In this document: positions 9,040 to 17,758 of the stretch, piece by piece
How positions within the stretch are numbered: position 1 is the first letter of the stretch
Layout of the letters: each line of letters begins with the position of its first letter
Assembly: GCF_000621125.1 (NCBI RefSeq)
Contig: NZ_JHZC01000004.1
Location: 186,001-250,000, forward strand
Direction: 5' to 3'
DNA: 64,000 nt
From: Maribacter antarcticus DSM 21422
Lineage (GTDB): Bacteria; Bacteroidota; Bacteroidia; Flavobacteriales; Flavobacteriaceae
Notes under the pieces: generated by a model
Told to the model about the DNA's origin: nothing
Seen by the model: the letters and a program-made list of their open reading frames with translations, nothing else
The model's database searches: none
Made by a program: the position numbers and the translations under genes

Positions 9040-11120
9040 TGAAAAGTAAAAATCAATATATAAACAGAGAAATAAGCTGGCTTAAATTTAATGAACGGGT
9101 CCTACAAGAGAGTGCAGATAAAAATGTGCCTTTAATAGAACGATTACGTTTTGCCGGAATTTTCTCTAATAATTTAGATGAGTTTTTTATGGTGCGTTAT
9201 GCAACCGTAAAACGTATTGTGGAGGCAGGTAAGAAGGGGAAAAGTGTTTTGGGCGGAGAAGTGGCCAAGGACCTATTGGAAGAAATTACTAAAATTGTAA
9301 TAAAACAACAGGCCAAAAGTATTGAAATCATACGAGAAATTGAAAAGCAGCTAGAAGAACAGAATGTTTTTCTGATTACAGAAACAGAGCTTTCCGAGAC
9401 GCAGCAGAAATTTGTAAAAACGTATTTTCTGCAAAATGTTAGTCCGCAACTAACGACCATTATTCTTAGTGATTTAGCTGAATTTCCAACATTAAAAGAT
9501 ACCGCAGCTTATTTAGCTGTAAGAATGTTGCTGAAACGGGACGATCGTACTCGAGAAACATCAAGGAGAATAGAAAAAAGATATGCACTTATTGAGATTC
9601 CAAAAGGAATAGAGCGTTTTGTGGTCTTGCCTAGAGAAGGAAATAAGGACTACGTTATCATGCTTGACGATGTGATTCGTTTTTGTATGGATAGCATCTT
9701 TACGATGTTCGATTATAGTTCCATATCGGCCCATATGATAAAAATCACAAGGGATGCTGAGCTGGACATAGATAATGACCTAAGTAAGAGTTTTATAGAA
9801 AAAATTTATTCCAGTGTAGAGGGGCGTAAAATTAGTAATCCAGTACGCTTTGTTTACGATAAAAAAATAGGGAAAGATACCTTGCAGTTCTTAAAGGAAA
9901 AGATGAATGTCGAGGATACCGACAGTATTATCCCTGGTGGTAGGTATCATAATAAGAGAGATTATCTTAGTTTTCCAAGTTTGGGCAGGAAAGATTTGTT
10001 ATACAAAAAAATAGTTCCATTACCGGTAAAAGGACTGAGTCTTGAGGGAAGCTTATTGGAGAAAATCAGCGAAAAAGATTACTTGCAGTACACCCCGTAC
10101 CACACCTTTGCCTACGTTTTGAAATTTTTAAGGGAAGCTGCCTTAGACCCTAAGGTGAAGACTATCAAAATTACCGTGTATAGGCTAGCAAATGATTCCC
10201 AAGTAGCAGCTTGCTTGTCTAATGCTGTTAAAAATGGGAAGCAGGTTACTTTGCAGATAGAGCTTAGGGCACGGTTTGACGAGCATGCCAATATACGGTA
10301 TGCAGAAGAGCTCCAGGCAGAAGGCGTTAAGTTGATATTTGGTGTTCCGGGCTTAAAAGTACATAGTAAAATCTGTTTGATAGAGCGTGAGGAAGCTGGT
10401 CAAATGAAACGATATGGTTTTATAAGCACCGGTAATTTTAATGAATCTACAGCTAAAATATATACGGACTATACCTTGTTTACAGCTAATGAGCCTATTT
10501 TAAAGGAATTAAACAAGGTGTTTGATTTCTTTGAAACCACTTTTAAAATAAACAAATACAAGCATTTAATAGTATCTCCACATTACACAACTAAAGTATT
10601 TAAAGAATTAATAGATAAAGAGATAGAAAATGCTCAAGCGGGTAAAGAAGCGTTTATCAAAATAAAGATGAATAGTTTTACCTCTTACGCTATGGTTGAT
10701 CGATTATATAAAGCGAGTAATGCTGGGGTAAAAATTCAATTAATTGTTAGGGGTATTTGTTGCCTTATTCCAGGTGTAACAGGAATGAGTGAGAATATTG
10801 AAGCTATTAGTGTTATCGATAAGTTCTTAGAACACCCAAGAATGTTCATTTTTTGTAATGACGGGGATACTAGTGTTTATATTTCATCAGCTGACTTTAT
10901 GACTCGTAATTTAGAGAATAGGGTAGAGGTGGGTTGTCCTATTTACGACGCCGATATAAAGCAAGAACTTTTGGATACTTTTGAAATATCTTGGGCAGAC
11001 AATGTAAAGGCACGTCTTTTTAATGAAGCACAGGATAATGCGTATCGTAAGAACGATAAAGAAAAAGTACGTTCCCAATTTGCTGTGTATGATTATTATC
11101 TTGATAAATTGAAAGACTAA
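9036..11120 (+). CDS. ppk1: Polyphosphate kinase 1
   Basis: The 694-residue enzyme reversibly makes polyphosphate from ATP. The N-terminal domain opens with YINREISWLKFNERVLQE, the standard PPK1 start. The catalytic PLD-like halves follow, with the phosphohistidine region KVHSKICLIER and STGNFNESTAKIYTDYTLF, and later SADFMTRNLENRVEV. An in-frame ATG at 8976 would overlap sixA by 64 bp and add 20 residues with no family similarity, so I choose 9036, which gives a 4-bp coupled overlap. Exopolyphosphatase follows after 12 bp. Confidence 0.96.
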   Translation: MMKSKNQYINREISWLKFNERVLQESADKNVPLIERLRFAGIFSNNLDEFFMVRYATVKRIVEAGKKGKSVLGGEVAKDLLEEITKIVIKQQAKSIEIIREIEKQLEEQNVFLITETELSETQQKFVKTYFLQNVSPQLTTIILSDLAEFPTLKDTAAYLAVRMLLKRDDRTRETSRRIEKRYALIEIPKGIERFVVLPREGNKDYVIMLDDVIRFCMDSIFTMFDYSSISAHMIKITRDAELDIDNDLSKSFIEKIYSSVEGRKISNPVRFVYDKKIGKDTLQFLKEKMNVEDTDSIIPGGRYHNKRDYLSFPSLGRKDLLYKKIVPLPVKGLSLEGSLLEKISEKDYLQYTPYHTFAYVLKFLREAALDPKVKTIKITVYRLANDSQVAACLSNAVKNGKQVTLQIELRARFDEHANIRYAEELQAEGVKLIFGVPGLKVHSKICLIEREEAGQMKRYGFISTGNFNESTAKIYTDYTLFTANEPILKELNKVFDFFETTFKINKYKHLIVSPHYTTKVFKELIDKEIENAQAGKEAFIKIKMNSFTSYAMVDRLYKASNAGVKIQLIVRGICCLIPGVTGMSENIEAISVIDKFLEHPRMFIFCNDGDTSVYISSADFMTRNLENRVEVGCPIYDADIKQELLDTFEISWADNVKARLFNEAQDNAYRKNDKEKVRSQFAVYDYYLDKLKD

Positions 11121-11132
11121 AATTATTGACTC

Positions 11133-12026
11133 TTGAAAATAAGAAAGTTTGCGGCAATTGATATCGGCTCAAACGCCATTCGTTTGCTCACGCATAACGT
11201 GATAGAGGAACGTGGAAAAAAAACACAGTTTCGTAAAAATTCCTTAATAAGAGTACCGGTGCGCTTAGGCGAGGATTCATTCACGGTAGGAGAAATTTCA
11301 GAACTCAATATTGACCGCATGGTGAAGGCCATGAAGGCGTTTAAACTTCTTATGGAAGTTGCAGGAGTTGAAAAATATAGGGCCTGTGCCACGTCGGCCA
11401 TGCGCGAGGCAAACAATGGTAATGAAGTACTAGCAACGATTGCCACTGAATCTGGTATTCAGGTAGAGGTGATAGATGGCAAACAGGAAGCTGCTATTAT
11501 AGCGTCTACCGACCTCAAGGATATTATTAGGCAAGACCAATCATATTTGTATATAGATGTAGGTGGTGGTAGCACGGAATTTACCTTATTTACGGACGGA
11601 AAAATAAAACTATCCAAGTCCTTTAAGTTGGGTACGGTGCGCTTACTAAATGGTTTGGTAGGGGACCGAATTTGGAAAAAATTACAGGAATGGATTACCG
11701 TCAACGTTAAGAATTTTCCTAAATTATCCATTATTGGTTCTGGTGGAAACATCAATAAACTTCATAAAATGTCGGGGCGCAAGGAAGGCGAACCTGTATC
11801 CTACCTTTGGTTGAATGCACAATACCATTTTTTAGAAAGTCTGAGTTACGAAGAGCGCGTATCTGAATTAGGTTTAAACCCAGATAGAGCAGATGTTATC
11901 ATTCCCGCTACACGTATTTTTCTTTCTGCCGCAAAGTGGAGTGGGGTTAAAAAAATACATGTACCTAAAATTGGATTGTCGGATGGTATCATTAAAAACC
12001 TGTATTATACTGAGCATAATCCTTAA
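11133..12026 (+). CDS. ppx: Exopolyphosphatase / Ppx-GppA family phosphatase
   Basis: The 297-residue protein is the short single-module form of the Ppx/GppA family, which removes terminal phosphate from polyphosphate or acts on pppGpp. The ASKHA phosphate loops are visible as AAIDIGSNAIRLL (residues 7-19) and YIDVGGGSTEFTLF (about 135-148), with IIGSGGNINKL near 205. The start is TTG at 11133; no ATG fits the conserved N-terminus. It sits 12 bp after ppk1, giving synthesis and breakdown of polyphosphate in one transcript, and overlaps convergent miaE by 4 bp. Confidence 0.92.
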   Translation: MKIRKFAAIDIGSNAIRLLTHNVIEERGKKTQFRKNSLIRVPVRLGEDSFTVGEISELNIDRMVKAMKAFKLLMEVAGVEKYRACATSAMREANNGNEVLATIATESGIQVEVIDGKQEAAIIASTDLKDIIRQDQSYLYIDVGGGSTEFTLFTDGKIKLSKSFKLGTVRLLNGLVGDRIWKKLQEWITVNVKNFPKLSIIGSGGNINKLHKMSGRKEGEPVSYLWLNAQYHFLESLSYEERVSELGLNPDRADVIIPATRIFLSAAKWSGVKKIHVPKIGLSDGIIKNLYYTEHNP

Positions 12027-12604
12027 CCGTGAATCGTTTCCTTTGTTCCTAAGCCTTTCATGATTTGAGCTTCGTACTGTAAAAGTTCATCCCATTTTTG
12101 GTTTACCTCCTTTAAATCTCCGTATTTACGTGCAAATTTCAGGAACATGGTGTAGTGTCCCGCTTCGCTAATCATCAATTTTCGGTAGAATTCTGCTAGG
12201 TTTTTATCTTCCAATTCTTCTGAAAGTAATCGGAAACGTTCGCAGCTTCTGGCTTCAATTAATGCAGCGTATAATAGCCTATGTACAAGTTGTGTCGTTC
12301 GGCTTCCGCCTTTTGGAAAGAATTTTATCAATTCCAGTACGTATTCATCCTTGCGATCCCTTCCCAAGGTTTGTCCTCTTTCCCGGATCAAATCGTGAAC
12401 CATTTTAAAATGTCCCATTTCCTCTCTAGACAAAGCGACCATTTCTTCAATAAGTTCTGGATATTCAGGAAAAGATACAATGAGCGATATTGCGGTACTC
12501 GCAGCTTTTTGCTCACAATAGGCATGATCTGTTAAAATTTCATCAATATTTTTTGCTACAATATTCACCCATCTTGGGTCTGTAGGTAGTTTTAGGCCTA
12601 GCAT
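12023..12604 (-). CDS. miaE: tRNA-(ms2io6A)-hydroxylase, MiaE family
   Basis: The 193-residue ferritin-like protein hydroxylates the isopentenyl group of ms2i6A at tRNA position 37 using a non-haem di-iron centre. The iron ligands fit the repeated pattern DHAYCEQKAAS, SREEMGHFKMVH, AALIEARSCERF and SEAGHYTMF. It is transcribed leftward, convergent with ppx, and starts close to eboA, with which it shares a short divergent promoter region. A TANNTTTG box for its direction lies at 12664-12671 (CAAAAATA on the plus strand). Confidence 0.93.
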   Translation of the reverse strand: MLGLKLPTDPRWVNIVAKNIDEILTDHAYCEQKAASTAISLIVSFPEYPELIEEMVALSREEMGHFKMVHDLIRERGQTLGRDRKDEYVLELIKFFPKGGSRTTQLVHRLLYAALIEARSCERFRLLSEELEDKNLAEFYRKLMISEAGHYTMFLKFARKYGDLKEVNQKWDELLQYEAQIMKGLGTKETIHG

Positions 12605-12663
12605 AGTTTTTAGTTTTATATAAAAGAACTGTTTCTTGCCAACATAAAGCGTTCTTTACACCG

Positions 12664-12671
12664 CAAAAATA
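12664..12671 (-). promoter_or_regulatory. Putative -7 box for miaE
   Basis: The plus-strand sequence CAAAAATA reads TATTTTTG on the minus strand, an exact TANNTTTG match. It lies 60 bp upstream of the miaE start. A minus-33 partner is not evident, so this is a moderate call. Confidence 0.35.
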
Positions 12672-12693
12672 AGGCTAAATGGCTTTTAATAAT

Positions 12694-12701
12694 TAATTTT
12701 G
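12694..12701 (+). promoter_or_regulatory. Putative -7 box for the ebo operon
   Basis: TAATTTTG is an exact TANNTTTG match 28 bp before the ATG at 12729. It includes the alternative TTG start codon at 12699, which makes that earlier start unlikely because transcription would begin near 12707. No clear minus-33 TTG is seen. Confidence 0.45.
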
Positions 12702-12728
12702 AGAAAAGCAATTTACAAATTAGAAGTA

Positions 12729-13577
12729 ATGCGGAAAAGTGAAGCGATTTACAAAGTTTTAGGAGACAATGCGAATAAAGAAGCATTGGATTGGTTAAAG
12801 GAAAGAACGAACAAGCTAGAGATTTCAAAATCGGCAAGGGATTTATTCATGACGTATAGTCTATTGGCATCCAAGTTTGATAAAAAACAAAAGGTAAACT
12901 ATACTGAAACGACCAACGAAACCAGTTCTTACTTTAAATCTCACGGAGCAGATATACTTCAGATGTCAAGAATATACTTGCTTACGAAAGTGTTGGAGGT
13001 GAATCCTGAATTTTACACTCGGGAAGTAGCGAAGATTATTGAGGTGGCTGACACAACAGAACTGGAAACTTTTTTAAGGTATTTAACAATATTACCGCAA
13101 TCGGAAAGTTTTAAATCTTCAGCTGTAGAGGCCTTACGAACCAATATATCAATCATATTTGATGCTATTACGTTGAATAACCCCTATCCTGCCTTATTTT
13201 TTAACGACCAACAATGGAACCAAATGTACCTGAAAGCGGCTTTTATGGAGCGGGATTTAGGAATGATTGAGTCCGTAGAGGAAAGAGCGAATGCTGATTT
13301 AGCCCGAATTATTTCGGATTATGCGCATGAGCGTTGGGCGGCCTCAAGAACCATCGACCCTATGTTCTGGAGACCTGTTTCTAAATTCTTGGACGATACC
13401 TTGCTTTCGGATATGAAACAGTTGTTGACCAGTGAGAATCCTATAGAGAACAAGGCAGGTGCATTGTGTTGTTATTTTTCAGAAGATGATAGCGCATCGG
13501 CATTACTAGAGCAGCACACAGAGTTGAAGCAGCAAATAGCTTCTAATAAAATAACTTGGAATACTTTAAAAAACTAG
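12729..13577 (+). CDS. eboA: EboA domain-containing protein
   Basis: The 282-residue largely helical protein is the first gene of the six-gene ebo operon and matches the EboA family by composition and position (for example ANKEALDWLKERTNKLE near the start and RWAASRTIDPMFWRPVSKFL late in the chain). It has no signal peptide or membrane segment and its biochemical activity is unknown. An in-frame TTG at 12699 would add ten residues but lies within the putative promoter box, so I prefer the ATG. eboB follows after 3 bp. Confidence 0.85.
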   Translation: MRKSEAIYKVLGDNANKEALDWLKERTNKLEISKSARDLFMTYSLLASKFDKKQKVNYTETTNETSSYFKSHGADILQMSRIYLLTKVLEVNPEFYTREVAKIIEVADTTELETFLRYLTILPQSESFKSSAVEALRTNISIIFDAITLNNPYPALFFNDQQWNQMYLKAAFMERDLGMIESVEERANADLARIISDYAHERWAASRTIDPMFWRPVSKFLDDTLLSDMKQLLTSENPIENKAGALCCYFSEDDSASALLEQHTELKQQIASNKITWNTLKN

Positions 13578-13580
13578 ACT

Positions 13581-14489
13581 ATGAGCGATAAGATGATGAT
13601 TATAGACCCTCATGTACATATGAGTGCACGTACGACGGATGATTATGAGGCTATGGCTACAGCGGGTGTTGTGGCTGTCATAGAGCCCTCTTTTTGGCTG
13701 GGGCAACCTAGGACCCAAGTGGGTTCCTTTCAAGATTATTTTAGTAGTTTGGTAGGTTGGGAACCGTTTAGGGCTGCTCAATTTGGAATTAAGCATTATT
13801 GTACGATTGGGCTAAATTCAAAAGAAGCAAATAACGAAGCTCTGGCGGAACAGGTAATAGAACTTTTACCACTCTATTTGCATAAAGAAAATGTAGTAGC
13901 TATTGGCGAGATTGGTTACGACGATCAGACTCCAGCCGAGGACAAGTTTTTTAGAATGCAGTTGGAGATGGCCAAGGAACTGAATATGACGGTTCAGGTT
14001 CATACGCCACACCGAGATAAAAAAGCGGGTACAATCAAAAGTATGGAGGTCTGTATCGAACATGGCTTGGACCCGTCAAATGTAATTATAGATCACAACA
14101 ATGAAGAAACAGTTAAAGCTGTTTTAGATAGAGGTTTTATAGCAGCATTTACGATTTATCCTAAAACTAAAATGGGTAACGAGCGCATGGTAGAGGTCGT
14201 CCGTAAATTTGGCAGTGACAATATTATCGTAGACAGTTCAGCAGACTGGGGTGTTAGTGATCCTATGGCAGTACCTAAGACCGCTGGATTAATGTTACAA
14301 AGAGGTATTGCTAAGGCTGACGTAGTAAAAACATGCTACCAAAATGCTTTGGATGCTTTTGGTAAGAATGGGAGAATGAAAGAAGAGCACTGGTTGAATC
14401 CCAACGGTATTAATCAATCTCAATTGTTTAACGATAATAGCGTGCTTCGCGGACAGGTGCCTAGAATAGACGAAAATAAAATCACCTAA
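13581..14489 (+). CDS. eboB: EboB: TatD-family metal-dependent hydrolase
   Basis: The 302-residue TIM-barrel protein has the TatD/amidohydrolase metal pattern: DPHVHMSARTTDDY (HxH, residues 9-22), GEIGYDD (about 111), QVHTPHRDKKAG (about 140), IDHNNEET (about 167) and VDSSADWGVSDP (about 215). These positions are all filled, so it is probably an active hydrolase, but the substrate is unknown. It sits second in the ebo operon with 3-bp and 1-bp spacings on either side. General TatD nucleases are an alternative reading, which the operon context makes unlikely. Confidence 0.9.
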   Translation: MSDKMMIIDPHVHMSARTTDDYEAMATAGVVAVIEPSFWLGQPRTQVGSFQDYFSSLVGWEPFRAAQFGIKHYCTIGLNSKEANNEALAEQVIELLPLYLHKENVVAIGEIGYDDQTPAEDKFFRMQLEMAKELNMTVQVHTPHRDKKAGTIKSMEVCIEHGLDPSNVIIDHNNEETVKAVLDRGFIAAFTIYPKTKMGNERMVEVVRKFGSDNIIVDSSADWGVSDPMAVPKTAGLMLQRGIAKADVVKTCYQNALDAFGKNGRMKEEHWLNPNGINQSQLFNDNSVLRGQVPRIDENKIT

Positions 14490-14490
14490 T

Positions 14491-15390
14491 ATGTCTAATA
14501 AACTGATGGGGCTGCTTCGTTTGTGCAGACCTGCTAATTTACCAACGGCAGCCGCCGATATTTTGGCAGGTGTTGCCATATCCTGCTTTTTTAGTGGAAT
14601 AGCTTCCATTGATTTTTTTCTTGTAGATACTGGAACTATTGTACTATTGGTTTTTGCATCGGTTTTTTTATACGCCGGAGGTGTGGTTTTAAACGATGTT
14701 TTCGATGCTAAATTAGATGGCGTGGAGCGCCCGGAGAGACCAATTCCAAAGGGCGTGGTTTCTATAAAGGAAGCAGCTGCCCTTGGTGCTATTCTCATGC
14801 TTTTAGGATGTGCTTTGGCCGTATTGGTCTCTGATATATCGGGTTACATTGCCATCATCTTGGCGGCGACTATTTATATGTACGATGCAGTGGCAAAATC
14901 ACATTCCTTCTTTGGGCCTATGGTCATGGGGCTTTGCAGAGGATTAAATCTTTTATTAGGAATATCGATTTTGGGCGAACTACCTATTATATGGATTGCG
15001 ATTATTCCTGTATTATACATTTTTGCTATTACCTTGATTAGCAGGGGAGAAGTCCATGGAGATAATAAAAAGCATATTATTATGGCGGCGGTTATGTATG
15101 CGGTTGTACTTATTTTGATTGCGACGGGTGTCGCCATACACAGTACCAATTTACCCATTGCAGCTCCGTTTTTATTGCTTTTCGCTATTTTAATCTACAA
15201 GCCATTGGTAAAAGCCTATTCTGACAATTCTCCAGCGTATATCAAAAAAGCGGTGATGGCTGGTGTACTATCCTTAGTAGTCATGGATGCCTGTTGGGTA
15301 GTAGGTTTCTCCAATTGGTATATTGGGTTAGGGGTTTTATTGCTTCTGCCCGTATCTTTAATGCTCTCTAAACTTTTTGCCGTTACTTAA
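14491..15390 (+). CDS. eboC: EboC: UbiA-like prenyltransferase
   Basis: The 299-residue integral membrane protein has about eight or nine hydrophobic helices. The UbiA signature NDVFDAKLDGVERPERPIPK (about residues 69-88) matches NDxxDxxxD, and a second aspartate loop region follows as YMYDAVAKSH (about 129). UbiA enzymes transfer a prenyl chain to an acceptor in the membrane; the acceptor here is unknown. It is third in the ebo operon, 1 bp after eboB and 5 bp before eboD. Confidence 0.92.
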   Translation: MSNKLMGLLRLCRPANLPTAAADILAGVAISCFFSGIASIDFFLVDTGTIVLLVFASVFLYAGGVVLNDVFDAKLDGVERPERPIPKGVVSIKEAAALGAILMLLGCALAVLVSDISGYIAIILAATIYMYDAVAKSHSFFGPMVMGLCRGLNLLLGISILGELPIIWIAIIPVLYIFAITLISRGEVHGDNKKHIIMAAVMYAVVLILIATGVAIHSTNLPIAAPFLLLFAILIYKPLVKAYSDNSPAYIKKAVMAGVLSLVVMDACWVVGFSNWYIGLGVLLLLPVSLMLSKLFAVT

Positions 15391-15395
15391 GAATT

Positions 15396-16556
15396 ATGCA
15401 ATTATCTTCTATAAAACAGACGTTTTCAGTTCCTTATGAATACCAATTGCATTTTACGCATGGTGTTTTTCATATCGATAATTCCTTATTATCAGATATA
15501 ATTAGGGAGTACAAACCGAATGAAGCCGTAAAGGTGCTTTTTGTTATTGACAAGGGTGTTGCCGATGTGCATCCTAGTATACTGTCACAAATTGAAGCCT
15601 ACTGCGCCGCGCACCACAAGCAATTGAAGCATACAAAAAGTATGGTGTTGCATGGTGGTGAGCAATCCAAAAATAGTTCAGAAGCTATAGATGCTGTGCT
15701 AAAAGGTATAAATGAAAATGCTATTTGTAGGCATTCTTTCGTTATAGCCATTGGAGGTGGAGCGCTTATTGATATGACCGGATATGCTGCTGCAATTGCA
15801 CATAGAGGGGTAAAATTAATTCGTATTCCCACTACGGTACTTTCACAGAACGATGCTGCCGTAGGCGTGAAAAATAGTGTAAATAGCTTCGATAAAAAGA
15901 ATTTTCTTGGCACCTTCGCACCACCTTTCGCTATTATAAACGATAGCGATTTTTTGAAGACTTTGGAGCAGCGGGATTGGATTGCTGGAGTGGCCGAAGC
16001 TATAAAAGTGGCGCTCATCAAGGATAACGAGTTTTTTGAGTACATCGCAGAACATGCGGTTGATTTGAAGAACAGGGATATGGAGGTCATGCACCATGTC
16101 ATTTATAAATGTGCGGAAATGCACATGCACCATATTTCTCAAGGTGGGGATCCATTTGAATCCGGCTCCTCAAGACCATTGGATTTTGGACATTGGGCAG
16201 CACACAAAATGGAATATATGACCAACTATAGCTTGCGTCATGGAGAGGCCGTTGCAAAAGGTATTGCTTTGGATCTTACGTATGCACACTTGGTTGGACT
16301 GATAACGGAACGTGATTTACAGCATATTTTAGGGGTAATGCTGGCTATTGGTTTTGATTTGTCCCTTCCTTTAAACTCCAATGCTGAAACAGAGGAGCTC
16401 CTGCGTGGAATCGAAGAGTTTAGAGAGCATCTCGGCGGCGAATTGACTATTACGCTTATCTCTGGAATAGGTAAAAAATACGATGTACATACCATAGATA
16501 TGACACTGATGTCCCAAGCCATTGCCAAATTAAATAAGTACGCCACCGTAAACTAG
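15396..16556 (+). CDS. eboD: EboD: 3-dehydroquinate-synthase-like sugar phosphate cyclase
   Basis: The 386-residue protein has the NAD-dependent sugar-phosphate cyclase fold. Visible landmarks are LHGGEQSKNS (about 83), GGGALIDMTGYAAA (about 118), IPTTVLSQNDAAVGVKN (about 142), AGVAEAIKVALIKD (about 197) and the histidines in DFGHWAAHKMEY and LRHGEAVAKGIALD that normally bind zinc. The housekeeping AroB motif FGHTFGHAIE is altered to FGHWAAHKME, so it is a distinct cyclase in this operon and not the shikimate enzyme. The product is unknown. Confidence 0.9.
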   Translation: MQLSSIKQTFSVPYEYQLHFTHGVFHIDNSLLSDIIREYKPNEAVKVLFVIDKGVADVHPSILSQIEAYCAAHHKQLKHTKSMVLHGGEQSKNSSEAIDAVLKGINENAICRHSFVIAIGGGALIDMTGYAAAIAHRGVKLIRIPTTVLSQNDAAVGVKNSVNSFDKKNFLGTFAPPFAIINDSDFLKTLEQRDWIAGVAEAIKVALIKDNEFFEYIAEHAVDLKNRDMEVMHHVIYKCAEMHMHHISQGGDPFESGSSRPLDFGHWAAHKMEYMTNYSLRHGEAVAKGIALDLTYAHLVGLITERDLQHILGVMLAIGFDLSLPLNSNAETEELLRGIEEFREHLGGELTITLISGIGKKYDVHTIDMTLMSQAIAKLNKYATVN

Positions 16557-16563
16557 TAATCAA

Positions 16564-17757
16564 ATGTTTATTGACAATACATACCATCTTTCCTATTGCA
16601 CCAATATACATCCGGGGCAGGATTGGGAAAATACCTTTGAAAGCTTAAAGCAACATGTGCCCTCTATTAAGGCAGCCGTCTCTGATTCGGCTTCTTTTGG
16701 TTTAGGATTACGATTGTCCAATACCGCTAGCGAAGAACTTGAAAAAGGGCAAAATATGGCCTTATTTCAATATTGGTTAGAAGAACATGATGTGTATATA
16801 TTTACTATGAACGGCTTTCCTTACGGTAATTTTCATGATGAACGTGTAAAGGATAATGTACATGCGCCGGATTGGACAACTGAAAACCGCTTACGATACA
16901 CGATTCGGCTTTTTAATCAGTTAGCGATTTTGCTTCCAGACGGACTTTCTGGTGGGATTTCCACATCGCCTATTAGCTATAAATATTGGCATACCACCGA
17001 TGTGGATAAAAATAAAGCCTTTCGAAAAGGTGCTGAACACATGGTCCGTGTTGCAAAACATTTATACGATGTAGAAAACAACACAGGCAAATACCTTCAT
17101 CTGGATATAGAGCCAGAACCGGACGGATTGCTTGAAAATAGTGATGAGGTTTTATCATTTTATTCTGAGTATCTAGTACCTATTGGTGTTGAAATGCTCC
17201 AAGATTTATTAGGTAAAGATGCTGTCGAAGTGGAAGCACTAATTAAACGATATATTACGGTCTGTTATGATATCTGCCATTTTTCACTAGCCTACGAAGA
17301 GCCCGAAGATACTTTTTCTAAATTCAAGAAGGCAAACATCAAGACCGGTAAAATACAGGTCAGTGCCGCTTTGAAGATTTTATTTAACGGGGTTAATGAC
17401 GAAGCGGTTTGGAACTTACTTTCCCAATTTAACGAACCTACATATCTACATCAAGTAACCGAGAAAAAGGGGAATGGTGTGCATACGTATAACGATTTAC
17501 CTATCGTACTAGAAAATAAGGGTGATTTTACCGAGTTGCGCGCACATTTTCATGTGCCTATCTTTTTGGAGAAGTTTGGCGCGTTACATTCTACACAAGA
17601 TCATATATTAAAGACCTTGGCGTATTTGAAGAAAGATGTCATATCGGAGCACTTGGAAATCGAGACTTATACTTGGGACGTCTTGCCAGCTGATTTAAAG
17701 GAAGACGTGACCCAATCCATTATCCGGGAACTGAATTGGTTAAAAGATCGCATGTAA
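16564..17757 (+). CDS. eboE: EboE: sugar-phosphate-isomerase-like TIM barrel protein
   Basis: The 397-residue protein belongs to the EboE family, related to xylose-isomerase-like TIM barrels. It begins with YHLSYCTNIHPGQDWENTFE, has MNGFPYGNFHDERVKDNV near residue 83, HLDIEPEPDGLLEN near 178 and CYDICHFSLAYE near 236, which supply the acidic and histidine residues expected of a metal centre. In cyanobacteria the ebo genes have been tied to moving a scytonemin precursor to the periplasm; this product's own reaction is not established. Spacing to its neighbours is 7 and 1 bp. Confidence 0.9.
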   Translation: MFIDNTYHLSYCTNIHPGQDWENTFESLKQHVPSIKAAVSDSASFGLGLRLSNTASEELEKGQNMALFQYWLEEHDVYIFTMNGFPYGNFHDERVKDNVHAPDWTTENRLRYTIRLFNQLAILLPDGLSGGISTSPISYKYWHTTDVDKNKAFRKGAEHMVRVAKHLYDVENNTGKYLHLDIEPEPDGLLENSDEVLSFYSEYLVPIGVEMLQDLLGKDAVEVEALIKRYITVCYDICHFSLAYEEPEDTFSKFKKANIKTGKIQVSAALKILFNGVNDEAVWNLLSQFNEPTYLHQVTEKKGNGVHTYNDLPIVLENKGDFTELRAHFHVPIFLEKFGALHSTQDHILKTLAYLKKDVISEHLEIETYTWDVLPADLKEDVTQSIIRELNWLKDRM

Positions 17758-17758
17758 T

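Noticed and set aside
12699..12728. TTG start ten codons upstream in eboA
   Set aside because: The codon lies within the putative TAATTTTG promoter box, so it would precede the transcription start; ATG at 12729 is a better start.
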